Below the pieces are notes generated by a model. It had not been told where the DNA came from. It worked only from the letters and a program-made list of their open reading frames with translations, and searched no databases. Below, piece after piece: positions 1-13,500 of a stretch of DNA of 64,000 nucleotides (position 1 is its first letter; every line of letters begins with the position of its first letter). Origin of the DNA: Argentina anserina. Taxonomy: Eukaryota > Streptophyta > Magnoliopsida > Rosales > Rosaceae. The position numbers were made by a program, and so were the translations under genes. Where the stretch lies: positions 20,708,001-20,772,000 of the forward strand of contig NC_065873.1 of NCBI RefSeq assembly GCF_933775445.1, given 5' to 3'.

Positions 1-1500
1 TAAAAAATATATTGATCACTTTGTGGACGTTTATTTTTGTTAAAAATGTAAGCAGTTTGATTTTTCTAGTTTATTGTGATTTGCCCGTTTGTATGATTTT
101 TGTTGTTAAATTGTAGATAAATTTTATTTGCTAATTATACTGTAATTCTGAACAAACCAGGTCGAGAGACTTAATATAGTTATAATAGATTTGAATGAAT
201 TTTTAAAGTAAAAAAAATAGAGTTTTATTGAATTTATTAGACGTTTGGAATTTAGGAAAATTAGGGAGGTCTAAATAGTATTTTAATTATTTTTCAAAGT
301 AAATTAGAGGTCTAAAAACCAAGGAGATCCAAATACCGTTTTTGGATGTATGAATAGAAACTCCAATTCACTTTTCTAAATGTATAGAGTAGCACTTTTC
401 TTTGATTTGAGTATAATAACTTTAAGGTGAGGACCGAAGCTGTGGACTTGGTAAAACGGTGGCCAGAGGCAGCAGGTAATGGTTTTATTCTTTTACATTT
501 CAATTATCTTTGATGTCATTAATCCATATTCGATTTAGAGTGAAGGAGATCACCGTCAGTCCCTCTATGTTACATGTTTTATGCTTCTCATTATTCGAGG
601 TGAAAGAAGAAAATCTGCTAGTTGTTTCTGTTTTCTAGTTGTTTTTCTACTAAGAAAATGGGCAGCTTGACTTGACTTGGTAGGCTAAATGCAACCGCTG
701 GCAAGTTTAGTAAGCAATGCTGGGATATTTCGTGCTTGGAAATAGGATAAGCTTGACTTGGAAAGGAACTGTGCTGCAAAAGTAAGACAGGTAGCCAACC
801 TAATTCCCAGAATGTTTATAAGTTCAAATTGGAGACGTTAAAGAGCAGATGGAACCTTAAGAGACCCTGGGAATTGATTGCTAGTTTACAGTGATGGTTT
901 CTATATTAACACCAAAAATTGCTTCACGCATAACATATGCTAGATATAGTATAATCCTAGACACTTGCTTTAAGACATCTAAATTCACAAATTTATGTAG
1001 CTACCATCTTGGTTAGATATTATCAGTCGGCCTAAACTGATTTACCAAACATGGCCCTCTGTTAATGTACCGCATGCCATTGAATTTTAATCTTCAAATG
1101 TACGAACAGATGCTTCAACAAAACCTAAGAAGACTTCTAGTGTATCCGACTGAGAATATAACATGTTCAAGAATTGTAACAAAGCATTGTTAGCAAATTC
1201 TACATAATCTGGTAATTCATGCCTAACAAAGAAATACATACTTCAATACTTAAAAATAAACCCCTATCATTCTAGTATAACTGACACAGGCCACTTCATG
1301 ACCAGCCATGACAATCAAACAACTTGCATTTCATTTGCAAAGTGGTAATTTCATTTGTACATGAATGTTAATTACAAGGTAGACAAAGCACAAACAAAAA
1401 ATAAATAAAATGCAATACCAAACTAAAGTTACATGGAGAGGATAATAGCCAGAAAGACACACAAGCATGGAAAAGATGATGAACAGTGTACATATAACAC
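1..1500. other. intergenic, no gene recognised
   Basis: AT-rich DNA with short frames only. A stretch near 430-471 on the plus strand is open between an AG and a GTAATG and could be an isolated exon remnant, but nothing joins to it. The rest reads as non-coding sequence downstream of the glutathione peroxidase gene. Confidence 0.5.
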
Positions 1501-1518
1501 ATCTAGACTGCTTCATTC

Positions 1519-1600
1519 TTAAACCTCTCCTAGTGCTTTTTTGATGTCAGCCTGTGTAAAGGGGAACAATGCTACTTTTAGTGACAAGAAGGGCAATCCA

Positions 1601-1666
<66 letters not shown>

Positions 1667-4071
1667 CAATATTCAAGGGAGAGGTGGTTGGGCTGTAACG
1701 TTCGATGACATTGCCATCCTTATTAACTAAGAACTTAGTGAAGTTCCATTTTATCCTACCCCCCAAAAATCCAGGTTTACTTGCTTTGAGGAATTTGTAG
1801 ACGGGTTCTGTGTTTGGTCCATTCACACGTATCTAGATAACAAAATTATAGAAACTGCAGGTTAATTGGTGAAAATACAACTACATATTGCAAAAGTAGT
1901 ACAAAAATATCTCCTGATGAAGAATGCAATCGACAGGATCAACAGTCTAATTTCAAGAAGCCCTTTTTAAGGCAAAGAAGCATATTTTTAGAATGCCTAA
2001 CCAAAGTGACAATACATGAATGAAGCATCAGAAATAATCTCATTGACTACATTAAAAATATGATTAGGGTAAACGATATTCAACTAACCTTCTTGAAGAT
2101 TGGATATTCAGCCTTGTACCTTGTACATGCAAATTCATGTGCATCTGTGCTTGTTCCAGGTTCTTGCTTCAGAAACTGATTGCATGGAAAGGCCAAGACC
2201 TCAAAACCTGACAGACAAAAGTTTAAGCCAAATAAAAAACAAACAATAGAGACATTTAGCGTGCACTGTGAAGTTAGGGAGAATATTATTTCACCTAAGT
2301 GATAGTACAATAACACTATAGTGAGGAAATTCAAACAGTATTACGAATTGGAAAATAGCAATGACATAACAAGTATGATTTTATCAAAGAAAAAAAAATC
2401 TAAAATAGGGCAGGGATTCTATATTGTTACTTGATATGATAGAAGTTTTGTTTGCCCTCCCCATAATAGTTAAGTCAATCAAGTTGGAAACTACTTTCCA
2501 ATTGCACTCGGATGGTACGTACACTACCAGCAGCACTTGAAAAATTTGTGAAGATGGTATTCTTCAATGGTTAATGAGTGCTTTCTCAGTTAAGTATACA
2601 GCTGTACTCAATGGTGGATTGACAGATGTCTTGACTAGTCTTGGTATATAACACCTTAAAGTTCTGCCACACATCATAAATAATCCAGTATTTTCTAAGT
2701 TGTGGGAACCCCTCTTCTTGTCTATTGGAATGAGTCTGCAGTCCCACACTCTTCTTCAATGATAATTTAATACTGTTTAGTGAAACTATGAAGAAATAGG
2801 CCAGAATCATGAGGCACGATATGCATTTTCCTTTAATGTATCCCAGCAACAAGTCAGCTTTATGGAAATCAGAATAGTACATTTACAACCACTACAACCT
2901 GTTGAGAAAGTTCTCAAGAGGCTAGCTTTATGACAAAGCCATAACCTCTCAATGAATGGTAGGGCTACTCCAATTGAAGATGTTTCAAAACTATTGCTAT
3001 CTACATTCTAGTGATTCTACACAATACAGACTACTGAACCTCCTGTAAATCTAGTCAGTTGGGACCTTTTTTGCCTAGATAATTTGGTAGCCTTGTATAA
3101 CTAACAGGTCTTTATGAGCAAAAACCTTAGGAGGAAGGTTTAGAAAAGAGGGAGAGTTGAAGACTAATGCCATTTCTGCATTATACCTGATAGGTACGAA
3201 AGGCTGCTAGTGAAAGACTGTCCCAACAACTGTTGCCCTTCTACTCACTAAAGGATAATACACGGTAGTTATCTTTTTCCAAATGACACTTAATATTGGA
3301 AATCTAATTGGGTGACAAAACCTTTCCAACGTTGCCTTTATTGATTAGGGTTGCGACTTGGACAGATTATCTCTACTCTTCTTTCTGCAGAGGATTTCAA
3401 GTAAATACTTGCACAGACGCTGGTGTTCTAGTTCTCTGAAATTTGAGTGCTAATTTAACGTCTCTTTTCTCTCACAAGGTTGACACTTGGGATGCGGGGT
3501 TCATTTGGAATGTTAACCTCCCCCAAGTTCAAACCTTTCTTTCTTCAGGGATGTCCTATGATGCAGCATTCAACAGATACCTTCCATCCATCCTCTAAAT
3601 AATTTGATTTAAGCGCTTAACTAACTAGTAATCAACACAGTAAAACACATTTGTGAAGAAGAAAAGAGAGAGAGGGAAAAGAAGGAACCTTTGTCCTTGT
3701 ATTTGGTGTAAAGCTCAGTAAGCTGTGTGTAATTCGTATCGGTGAAACCACTGTAAGCAAAAACAAGAAGAAGACAATCAATCGCTAATCAATTTCAATT
3801 AATCCAAATCAGGATTAAGATGAATAGAAGAAAGTAAACGACTCTAACCATTTGGAGGCGACGTTAACGATGAGGAGGACCTTGCCTTTGTAAGCGCCGA
3901 GGTCGACGTCGTCGCCTTTGCTGCCCTGCAAACACCAAAACGCAGCGTTTCACCAAATCAATTACCAGAAGAAGATTAAATTCGAAGAATTAACTGGATG
4001 GGGATAATCACCTTAACAATGAACTCGTGGATGGATTTTTCGGAGAGGCACGAGGACTGTGTAGCACCCAT
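1519..4071 (-). CDS. GPX5: glutathione peroxidase (thioredoxin-dependent, GPX4/GPX5-like), 6 exons
   Basis: Reduces hydrogen peroxide and lipid hydroperoxides, in plants using thioredoxin. Exons on the minus strand: 4071-4012, 3925-3849, 3750-3689, 2207-2089, 1832-1665, 1551-1519, giving 172 aa, the usual length. Seen: NVASKCGFT with the peroxidatic Cys split across intron 2 (TG|T), LAFPCNQF, the resolving-Cys segment [11 protein letters not shown], and WNFTKFLV. The protein begins MGATQSSC: Gly2 and Ser6 fit an N-myristoylation signal and Cys8 a possible palmitoylation site, matching the plasma-membrane GPX4/5 subgroup of Arabidopsis rather than the plastid or mitochondrial forms (inference). 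The start is supported by a short leader carrying a (CT)n tract. Intron 3 is about 1.5 kb; intron 5 opens directly with a 60-bp (CT)n tract. The symbol is by best resemblance only. Confidence 0.93.
1604..1663. repeat. (GA)30 microsatellite at the donor of GPX intron 5
   Basis: A pure 60-bp GA/TC tract. On the gene strand the exon ends GAG and the intron starts GTCTCTCT, so the tract begins at the splice donor itself. The intron is only about 112 bp, so more than half of it is microsatellite. Confidence 0.95.
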
Positions 4072-4081
4072 TTCGATTTGC

Positions 4082-4106
4082 AGAGAGAGAGAGAGAGAGA
4101 GAGAGA
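4082..4106. repeat. GA/CT microsatellite in GPX 5' leader
   Basis: A (GA)12-like tract lying about 11 bp upstream of the GPX start codon. On the gene strand it is a (CT)n leader, a common feature of plant core promoters and 5' UTRs. Confidence 0.85.
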
Positions 4107-4199
4107 CTCAATTTAAAGCTTCATTTGCGTTGGCGGGGAGGGGAGCTGGCGGTGGGGGCCCAGCATACCGGGGAAGACGATGACGTTGTCGTTGTCGTT

Positions 4200-5215
4200 G
4201 AGTTGCTGCAAAAGAGATTACCTGTCGCACAACAAATCGAAAAAACTTTTTAAAAGAAAAATTTACCTATTTAGGAATCTTTTCTAATAACCTGTTTCAG
4301 TTGACCAATTTACGACCTATTGCAAAAACGGAAAAAAGTGTTGTGATACTTGGGACAACTCTTCTAACCATTAGAGAATTACCTATATATGTTTATCCCA
4401 CTAGATAATGTCGGATTTGATTTAAAAAAAAAAGTTGATATTATATATGAAGTGTATTATTTTCTAGAGTTTTAGAGGACGATTGAGAATCATAATTACA
4501 CAAGGAACAATGGGTCATGAAACTTGACAACTCAAGGATATGGGTCAAATTCGAGGAAGTTGGTATGAAGTAGTCGGTGGTGATTGAGAATCAATTTTAA
4601 TATGATGCCAAGTGATTGACTATTGGGGGGAAGCCGTTTAAAAATCTTAAAATCATGTAACTTCTATAGGCTGCAGAAATCACAATGGAAATGGAGCTAG
4701 TGTGCATGAAGATCAGTAGTTAGTAGTACGTGCTCCCCTTGTCATTTGTTAACAAGTGAGCTTGGCTTGTCCCGTGAACCTCATCAAACCAAAGAAGCTG
4801 CAAGTGAAATGCATCTGCAGAAGCATCACGATGCGTTTTTGATTGGGAAGAGCAATTTATCAGGTAATCAAATTTAGCATTCAAAAGGAGGAATTCCATG
4901 TTCAAGAAAGACTACTTCAAAAGAAACAAAATAGTACATGAAAAACATAAAACGTCTATAAACAAAATCAAATGCTGCTTTATTGTTACAAATTTAAGGT
5001 TGGCTTCACCCAAACTGGTTCATAATTAATCAGTCTCTTCCACAAGGAACCTGGCATTCGAGGTGTAAGGTTGTGAAAACCTTCTCTTCAAGACGTTGTA
5101 AACACCATAATCTAAATGATACCGTCGATTAATATTAAATCCATAACGATCATTATCATGAAGAAAAGTATATGCAATTTGGCAGACATCCTGATTTTGA
5201 AGCCGACACAGTTAC
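4200..5215. other. intergenic, nothing recognised
   Basis: The GPX upstream region and spacer before the F-box relic. AT-rich with short frames; no conserved coding motif seen on either strand. Confidence 0.5.
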
Positions 5216-5409
5216 AGAAGAATTATCACCGATGAACAGCGCAACATCGATCGTCACCTAAGTCATCTTTGGCATCCCATTCATGCTTGTGAAAATTCAA
5301 TTTAAAAACCAGGAATCCAATCGTCGAACGTGTTTTTTTTTAACCTTTATGTGCTATATACCTGATAACCATCAGTAATTCTTTCTCAACTGCCTCTTGC
5401 TCGGAGCCC

Positions 5410-6116
5410 ATTGGAGGGTCAAGGAAGCAACCAATCTATATTTGCGTCGAACTCAGCAGAAACACCAAAGGAGAAAAGCCGACCATAGGAGTCAACGGCG
5501 TAAAATTTACCTTGAACATCACTAACTTGGTTAATACATTTCCCCAGTACACCATGCGTATCAACATAAGTCCATGTTGTGTCTTTACCGGGCCTGATGA
5601 AAGCCATTTTACAGAATTCCTTATATATTTCTTACAGGGTCTGCTGACATAGCTAGTAGCCTTATATACATAATAGTTGCAGTCTCTAGACCATCTAAGC
5701 CTTTGAGAATCATTGATTGGAGGTAACTGCAATGGAGGAATTAAGGCGAATGATTGAATTTTCTTTCTTCTTCCTACCTTTAACCCTGAGAAATGGATTG
5801 ATTAGGGTTATTGTGTAACTCTTCTCCATGGCTATTAACCATCCAAAGGAAGATCCACAATATCGCTTATTTGGCACACTTGGTTGCAAATCAAAGACCT
5901 TATCATCCGCAATGCTGAATATGTTCCATGTATGGCTCTTGTTAGCAGAGATATCAAAAGCATTGGAGGTGTCATCCTCGAGCGTTCGGCTTGATTATCT
6001 TTTGCTACATGATACCATGCATCAATGCTGAATCGCATCGCAAGTAGCCTGATAGTGACACTAGCTTCTCTAAAACTGCATCTATCAGGTGCTTAGGCAA
6101 ATTTTCCCAATCTGAA
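5410..6116 (-). pseudogene. F-box / DUF295 protein relic, frameshifted
   Basis: Read right to left, three frames in turn give a recognisable F-box plus DUF295 protein (SKIP23-like family). F-box-like start near 6116-6040 (WENLPKHLIDAVLEKL). Middle near 5990-5700 (SHTWNIFSI, KRYCGSSFGWLI, LPPIND). End near 5607-5420 (KMAFIRPGKDTTWTYVD, DVQGKFYAVDSYGRLFSF). Joining them needs at least three frame changes, one near 6030, one near 5970 and one near 5635, and there is no plausible splice site at these points. Short for an intact family member (usually 350-400 aa). Family proteins are putative SCF substrate adaptors; this copy is almost certainly non-functional. Confidence 0.72.
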
Positions 6117-6129
6117 CGTAAAAATAAAT

Positions 6130-7585
6130 ATAAATAAGTAAATTAGCTCGAGTGCTCGACTCTCGATTCATAACAATAGTAACGCAAAGTCTTTCTACAA
6201 TTTTTATTTTCTTTTCGTAAGAAAGAACATATGCCCCTTTGTATTTTCAAAGGAAACAGAAAATTAAATATATTAGATAAAACTGAAGAGCTTTTATGCA
6301 ATACCTGAAAAAAAAACCCTAGCCGCTCTCTGCTCTCTCCCTTCAACAGAGCCTCTTTCATATCTCCACATTTCCATTTGGCGGCGACCAACGACTGGTA
6401 GGGGCTCTATATCTACCTTTGTTGTGTCGCATTTTTTACGGAAGGGATCTGAAAGTAACAGGCAAATTACAAACAACAGATCCATCTTTTACCAAGTTAC
6501 TTACAAAACAAAAGTCGATTGAGTTGCAAAGAAGCGCGCAGTTGTCAAAGACCCCAGCCGTTTTAGCAGTAACGATGTTTTATAGGTTCAATTTTCCAAG
6601 AGTGATCATTAATTAAATTTCAAGATGTATGTAATCCAGAAAAGATGCAAATATTCTCAACAGTGCAAGCAATTTCCAGCACCAACAACTTGATTATACT
6701 ATTACTGGTAGAAGTTTTAACCCGTTTCATGTGCAAAGCATGAAGATCATTATGTAGCCATTTTACTTCAATCATAAGTTGGAATGAACCGAAAGAAAAC
6801 CTTTAAAACTTCGGAATCTTTATCCATAAAACCTTGGAAAAGAACCCTCTCTCAACAATTGACACAACTGGCAACCCAAGTGAGAGTAATCACATTATTT
6901 CATGGTCACTGTTTCCACTAAAAGAAAAAACTTGTTTGAAATCAAGTTTAGAGATAAAAAGTTCGGGAGGGGCAACACAATTGCAGAAAGGACTATTTCA
7001 AATTAAAGGCTGATTCTAGGCTACAGTGACTTGGCTCCAGTATGCTGTGCATTAAACCACCGATTCAACTTATGGTTTCACACAATCCAAATTTGAAGGA
7101 ATACTCGAAGTGAAAATATATGCACATATGAACCGTCAGAAGAAAAAGTCGGTAAAATTCATGTGAAGGACTTCCAAGAGATAATAAACTAAATTAAAAG
7201 TTATGGCAAAGAAAAAGTCATGATACAATGCCAACCTAGGATTAGTCATGGCTCTCAATCATCTCTACAATGACCGTCTCCCTCTCTGCCTTTTGCAGGA
7301 GGAAGGGTAAAATACATATGTACAATCTCAAGGCATTATTACGCTGGTATATCTGTGTTCCTTGGCCCTCTTCTAGAGGTCTCTACCTCACAGCATGAAG
7401 AATAATGGCAAAGGCAATATGACCAAACCTCTTGAAAAGCAGCAGAAGCAAGATCAAAAATGGAGTATGCTCATACCTAAGAATTTTGGACACCTTGTAG
7501 TATTAGCAAAGTGAGACTATTATAAAACTGTCGATCAGATAAAACTGTCCTGCTGTAAAGCCACAGGCCTGACAATTTGCTACCT
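6130..7585. other. intergenic / 3' flank of HUA2-like gene, nothing recognised
   Basis: Non-coding-looking sequence between the F-box relic and the HUA2-like stop codon. Part of the right half is probably the HUA2-like 3' UTR. No motif or repeat stands out. Confidence 0.45.
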
Positions 7586-7589
7586 TAGC

Positions 7590-10500
7590 TCATCTAGGCC
7601 GCCAAAATCCTGGACCTAAAGCACATACCAAACCGTCGATCAGCTTAATTCTCTGAACTTTCCAATAGTGCTATGAAGACACTAGCATAACATACAAAAC
7701 TAAATAGAGCAAAAGATAGCCGAGAAGACGAAAAAAACAAGATTATTTTACTAATTTTCCTTCTCACCTCTGTTGGTGACAGGTATGGGACCATCATAAG
7801 GCGGTATAAAAGAGTGTCTGTGGTTTGTTGACCGTGGAGGAAATCGCAACCCTTGGCCAGGATATCTCGATGGTCCACGAGGGGGTCCAGCAAATGGAGC
7901 ATTTCCATAAGACGCCTTGCCCTTTTCAGGATAACGAGGACCTGCCATAGAAAGTACAGGAAATAATTTTACCATCAACATTTCACCAGAAAAATTAGAA
8001 AAATATACCGAACAGCCAAATTGTCTCTATTTACAGTTAGGAGAATTACCAGAGTAAGAATGTGGTGGAAACCTCCAGCTCTCATGGGGCTCATAAGGAG
8101 CTGGTTTCGTTCTTTCATGATTATTGTTATAGTGTTCTCGGTCCCCATTCTGCATATAGTCAAATCTGTTGTGATAAGGAGGTGGGACTTCACGCCGTGG
8201 CTTTACATGATGGTCTCCTTTAACATAAGAAAACTGATTCGACGGTGCAGCATGAGGTGGCCATAAAGGGTAACCTTTGTTATAGAATGTAGCACCATCA
8301 GTATGTGGCATATTTCTCCCTGAATTTGAAGGATAGCTACTATACGAGCAGGATGTAGAATCAGGCATCTGCCCGTGAAGATCTCTAGATTCAGTGTGAT
8401 GATAGTGCACTGCATCAGGAATTGCTTGGTTAATTCTCGGTTTATTCAACTGTTGACATGGAGGTGGAACTCTGCAGTCATGCACATTCTGCAAGTCCAT
8501 ATCCAAGTTAGAAGACAGACATAACAACAAATTTATATTGTCATCACACTGATATATTATTTAAAAAAAAAGACTCGCACATGTGTATCAGTGTATGGAT
8601 TTAAATCAGACGTAGCACATGAAGGGTGAATGACATGAGGTGGGGGCAGAGGTGCTGATGCTGGTGGGGGCGGAGGAGAAGATGGTAGTGGAGGAGATGA
8701 CGGAGGCACATCTTGAGGTAGTGGAGGGGGAAAGGGATGTGGAAAATGTTGTTCAAATTGACTATGTGACGCTTGCACAACATTGACTCCAGCAACACCG
8801 CAAGATGAACTGATGTCAACATCACAAGATGGAGCCACATCCTCCATTTCAAGTTCTCCATCAACATCTTCCAAGATATGCCTATGCCTTTCAGTTGCAG
8901 GAGCTTCATGTTCTTCAATAGTCTGAGGGTTATGTTCAGGGGTTACAGCCTCAAAACTTTCCCCATCAGAATCACTTCCACCATCTTCATCCTTAAGCAT
9001 GCGGGGCATACAGAATCCCGGAAGTTGAAAACTTGAATTACTGCAATGATACAGGAAGACTCAATATATAATATTATAGCAGAGCATATGAGACAATCGA
9101 GCATTAACATCAGAACAACTCAAACCTTCCGTATTCATCGACAAGCATACCCTCCATCTCTCTAAGAGGATCATCCAAAGACCTTTCTGTTCTAGAGGAG
9201 CGCCGACAATAGGCACCAGCAGAAGAGCCACCCAGAGTATCAAGTTCTCGCATATGGTGACGGATCATGGACTCGGGAACAATCCTTCTTTCCAACCAAA
9301 GTTTCAAAACCTATATAAAAGAGGAGGAACAAGAAAGATATTTATGGGCCGGACAGCTTCCCCCGATAAGAAGCAACATGCCAGAAAATATTGCAGATTG
9401 CATCATATTTGATTAAAAAAAAACAACAATAAATAAAAATTGTGCTTGCCTTTAGACACTGCCTACGATTCTCATTTGCTGAGCTTCCAGGAGGAGCAGC
9501 AGCTGACAATAACCGTGGGAGCACTGCTTGAATAGCAGAAGAAAACATAGCACCAGTATCACCTACCATTCAAAATCAAGTCCAAGATTACTGGATATGT
9601 AAAGGATTCATACTACACTTGACTTTTATTTGTCAATAACTCTGATTCTGATGCACAGAGACGCATTACCTTTCACACCTCGAGAATGCTGAGCAATTGA
9701 ATCAACCAGGAAGAAAAAATCAATCCTACGGTGTAAGCTCGACTCGTTTTCCAAATGACGTGCCAGAATCTCCAACACCTGAGTTGTCAAAGAAGAAGAA
9801 AAAAGTTACAAAAGGATAAGTGATCACTAGCAATGTACTCATTCTCCATCATAATTTGAACGGTGGGTTAACCTCGATATACAATAGAAAAAAGTTCGGG
9901 CAGTATCATCTATTTCTATAATAAAGACATATTTTACACTGACTCCACTCAGTGCTCAGATACAGCAAGTGTTATCTCATCTGACAAATAACCAACTCAA
10001 ATTTCCCTACCTTAGATGCCACGCCAATCTTTCCACAGTCAATAGCTATACGAGTTGCTCGACCAATGCAGTCCTTAGTCCTTGTCAAGGTTCCTAGTAT
10101 TGTCTCAAAGGATGACAGAGCGGCCAGTGCTTCTGCATACCTGCTCACTGATTTTGGTCCTTGACAAACCACTGCTTCTGACTTTTCATCCTCATCAACT
10201 GGAGTAGAGGCTCTCTTGTGCTGCAAATTAATATCAGGACTACAACTGCCATTGTTCTGAAGAATATTACTACTATCAGAAGTAGAAATATGACAGCCTG
10301 AAGTACTAGGAGGTGATGTTTGTGCAAGGAAATCTCCTCCATCTGTTAGGGGTGGACTTGACCGGACACCAGCAACATGTTTTCCAGTCAAGTACTCTTC
10401 TGGATAGGAAACTGAACTAGGCACTTTCTCTATTTGATTATGCTTTACCTCTATTACAGCATCCAACCTGATGCAGAGATATTAAGCAATAAAGAATCAG

Positions 10501-13500
10501 AAGAACGCAGTGCAAAACAGGTTTCTGTACTTTTTAGGAACACATCACTAATCTTGGAAAGGGAGAGAAGACGATCTCTGTGAATTATGAACAAGAAAAC
10601 AAAAGGCATTATTTAACTAACAAGACTACATATAGAAGCTTACATTTCCTGTATGTCTTTGTTCTCATGCAGCTGAGGGTCCAGAGACTTGATGTTCTCC
10701 CTAGAATCCCCTGCAACATGGTGAAGTTGACTGAAATCAATACAACCTGGAACCTCAACAAGTCCATGGCTGGAGCCTGGTTCAGGAACTACGCTCTTCA
10801 GAGTATGCTCTGAAGTATCACAATCAGCATCAGGACTCTCATCTTTATGACTTGATTCAATTTTATCATCATCAGAACCAAGATTTTCTGCATATTTATT
10901 GCTAGATTCAAATTTTGCATGGCCTTCATCTTGCCGAGGAAGCTCATCCACTGAACCTTGATTGCATCCAGTACCAGCCTCTCTTCTTTCCATACTAGGT
11001 GATTTCCCTGGACATTCAGTTTGTACAGCAGTTCCAGCGTAACAGTCAGCAGAAAGAACTTTACCACCATTATGGTGCCCAGAATCTGGAAAACCATCAA
11101 TAGAACATTGATTATTCTGAGTGTCAGGACTATTCCGCCTTTGATTACATACATCCACCTCCATTGATGATTTAGTATTGTCCTCCAAGATTACATTGTT
11201 TGGAGTGGTAGAAAACCCTGAAGCATTATTGCCAAAAGAGTCATCACTATTCAGTTCCAGACCATTCCCTGAATAACTTTCCACATTTATAGTAATGCAT
11301 GTGTTCCCCGAAGAATTATGACAATCAATAGTAGATGTCATCATGACTGATGAAACATCGTTACATCTTCTATCATCCTCAGCTGCATTAGCTGACATGG
11401 CTTCTAGAGCACGATGAAGACGCTTAGATGGAGGCAAAACAGCTTCACCATCAGCTGAACAACCAAAAGACTGGTCTTTCTTCGAATTCCAAAGCTGAGG
11501 CCTATTCTCCAAACTTTGAGTGCATACTCTTGGAGGTGCAATATTATCTAGAGCTCCATTTACCACAAGTGAGTCCCTACCAGCTGGGCAATTGTCATCA
11601 CATATTGGAGATGTTTTGATCATCCCTGACGGATTGAGCATGACTTCATTCAGACTTTCTTGAATGTGTGGAGTGATATGAACTTCCTCAACAGATGATG
11701 GTTTATTCATTCGAACCCTGGCTCGTTTCACCAATGGTAGGTGTTCATCTCCATCTTCCTTGGAAAAACTTCCACTCATATTTCCACAATCAGTTTGAAT
11801 ACTTTGGCTACTGCTCTGCACACAAACCTCTTGAACAGTCTCCTTGTCTAATACAGCAATAGGCTCAGCTGCATCATTAGTAACTCTCTTTCTATTTGGT
11901 TTCCTTTTCTTCTTACTAACAGCCTTTATTTGGAGATCAAGTCCTTTAATCAACTCAGCATCTCCTTCCAAGCATTCAACAGCAGCCTCTGAGTGTTCTC
12001 CTTTGCAACCAGAATCAATAACACTGCCATCATTCAGACTAAATGTGCCAGAGTCGACTGGGACAACCTCAGAACCATCATCTTCAGCACAACCGTTTGA
12101 TACACAAACAGCCAATTCAACTTCATCACACATGGAGGCATCAGGTGATTTCCGTGCTCGTTTAATTCTTCTTGAACTTCTGTCCTGAACTGCATTGGCA
12201 GATATATCCCCAGAATTCTTGGCATCATCATCACATGGCATTACGAAGTTCTGCAATCTACGTGATTCTGTCCTCAATGAGCTTCTTGACCTACGTGCTG
12301 GTGCTTCCTCTCTCTTTGAGGCGCAGTTCTGTAATTGCAGGTCTCCAGATCTTTTTCTGGAAGAGTATGTTGTCGGCATAGGTGTTTCAGAAACCATTGT
12401 TGTAGCAGCAGGTTCCCCAATCAAGTTCTCCTTATCAAGGGTAGCATCTAATTGTGCAGTAGCTGAAGCATCCTCAACAGAATTACTTGGCTCATTTTTA
12501 TCAATAGTAGAAGATGAAGATTTTGGATGTAAATCAAGAATAGCTTCAGGAGCTTCTTTCTGATCCTTTGAACCAAAATTGCATGAAGAGTCAACTGAGT
12601 TCCCATCAATTGCACTAGAATTGACCTCGGCAACTTGGTCATCTTTCTTCAACTTCTCAAAACTATCAATAATCTCCTGAACTGCACGAACAAAATCAGC
12701 ACCATGACGCTTTCCAAGAAGAGACTGTTTCTTCTCCTCAGTAAATGCTTCCACATCAGCGGGGTTGCAGAAAGCACTGCATAATCAAAATGCTCAATAA
12801 ATAGAGAAATCTAGCCAACTAAAATCATATCAGACTCCTATACAATTCATGAGAAAGAATCAATTAGGTCATTCATGTCAATCTGGGCTAAAGTAAAATG
12901 AATATCCGATGCAAATCAAAAAGACAGAAAGTAAAAAGAGAAGGCAATTTACATTAGATAATAATAAATAAATAAAAACTTTTTTCCAGCAATAAATAAA
13001 GCATGCAAGTAGTCAAAGAACACAAAAAGCATAATGTTTTTCTCCAGTTAAAAATAGAAATAACTATTTAGTGAAGCATCATACCAATACATAATGCATA
13101 CAAAATAATTCCAAAACAAGGATATGCACATCTACAAGACACATAAAAAGAACTATCGGCATCTGAAGGTTTTCTTCTTCCCAGAATGTAGCAAAAAATA
13201 CAGACCACTAGAGCTTCCCTTCAGTTTTAATAGAGAAAGAAAGCTACTAAATTGGCAGTCGACAATTAAATGCAACTAAAAGTCATAATTTTAATTCTCA
13301 TTTTGACAGCACCCTTTAAATATAAGACGAACCATAGAAGTTCCAAGGATCGCATAAAAGGTAATTTACAGTTTTACACACAAAAGCAAATGCAGGTTTG
13401 AAACTCTACTCACCAATGAAAAGTCGAAACACATTTAGCAAATGAATGCAATCAACCATCAATTTTTTTCAACTATTATTTATAATAATCATTTTGCCGA

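Noticed and set aside
425..475. Possible exon on the plus strand (VRTEAVDLVKRWPEAA)
   Set aside because: It is open between an AG and a GTAATG, but only about 16 codons long with no matching upstream or downstream exon that I could find.
1578..1826. 82-aa frame ending in a Ser-Leu run
   Set aside because: It is GPX exon 5 read through into the (CT)n intron; the true exon ends at 1665.
2564..2882. Short minus-strand frames in GPX intron 3
   Set aside because: Two overlapping frames without consistent protein character; no recognised transposon motif.
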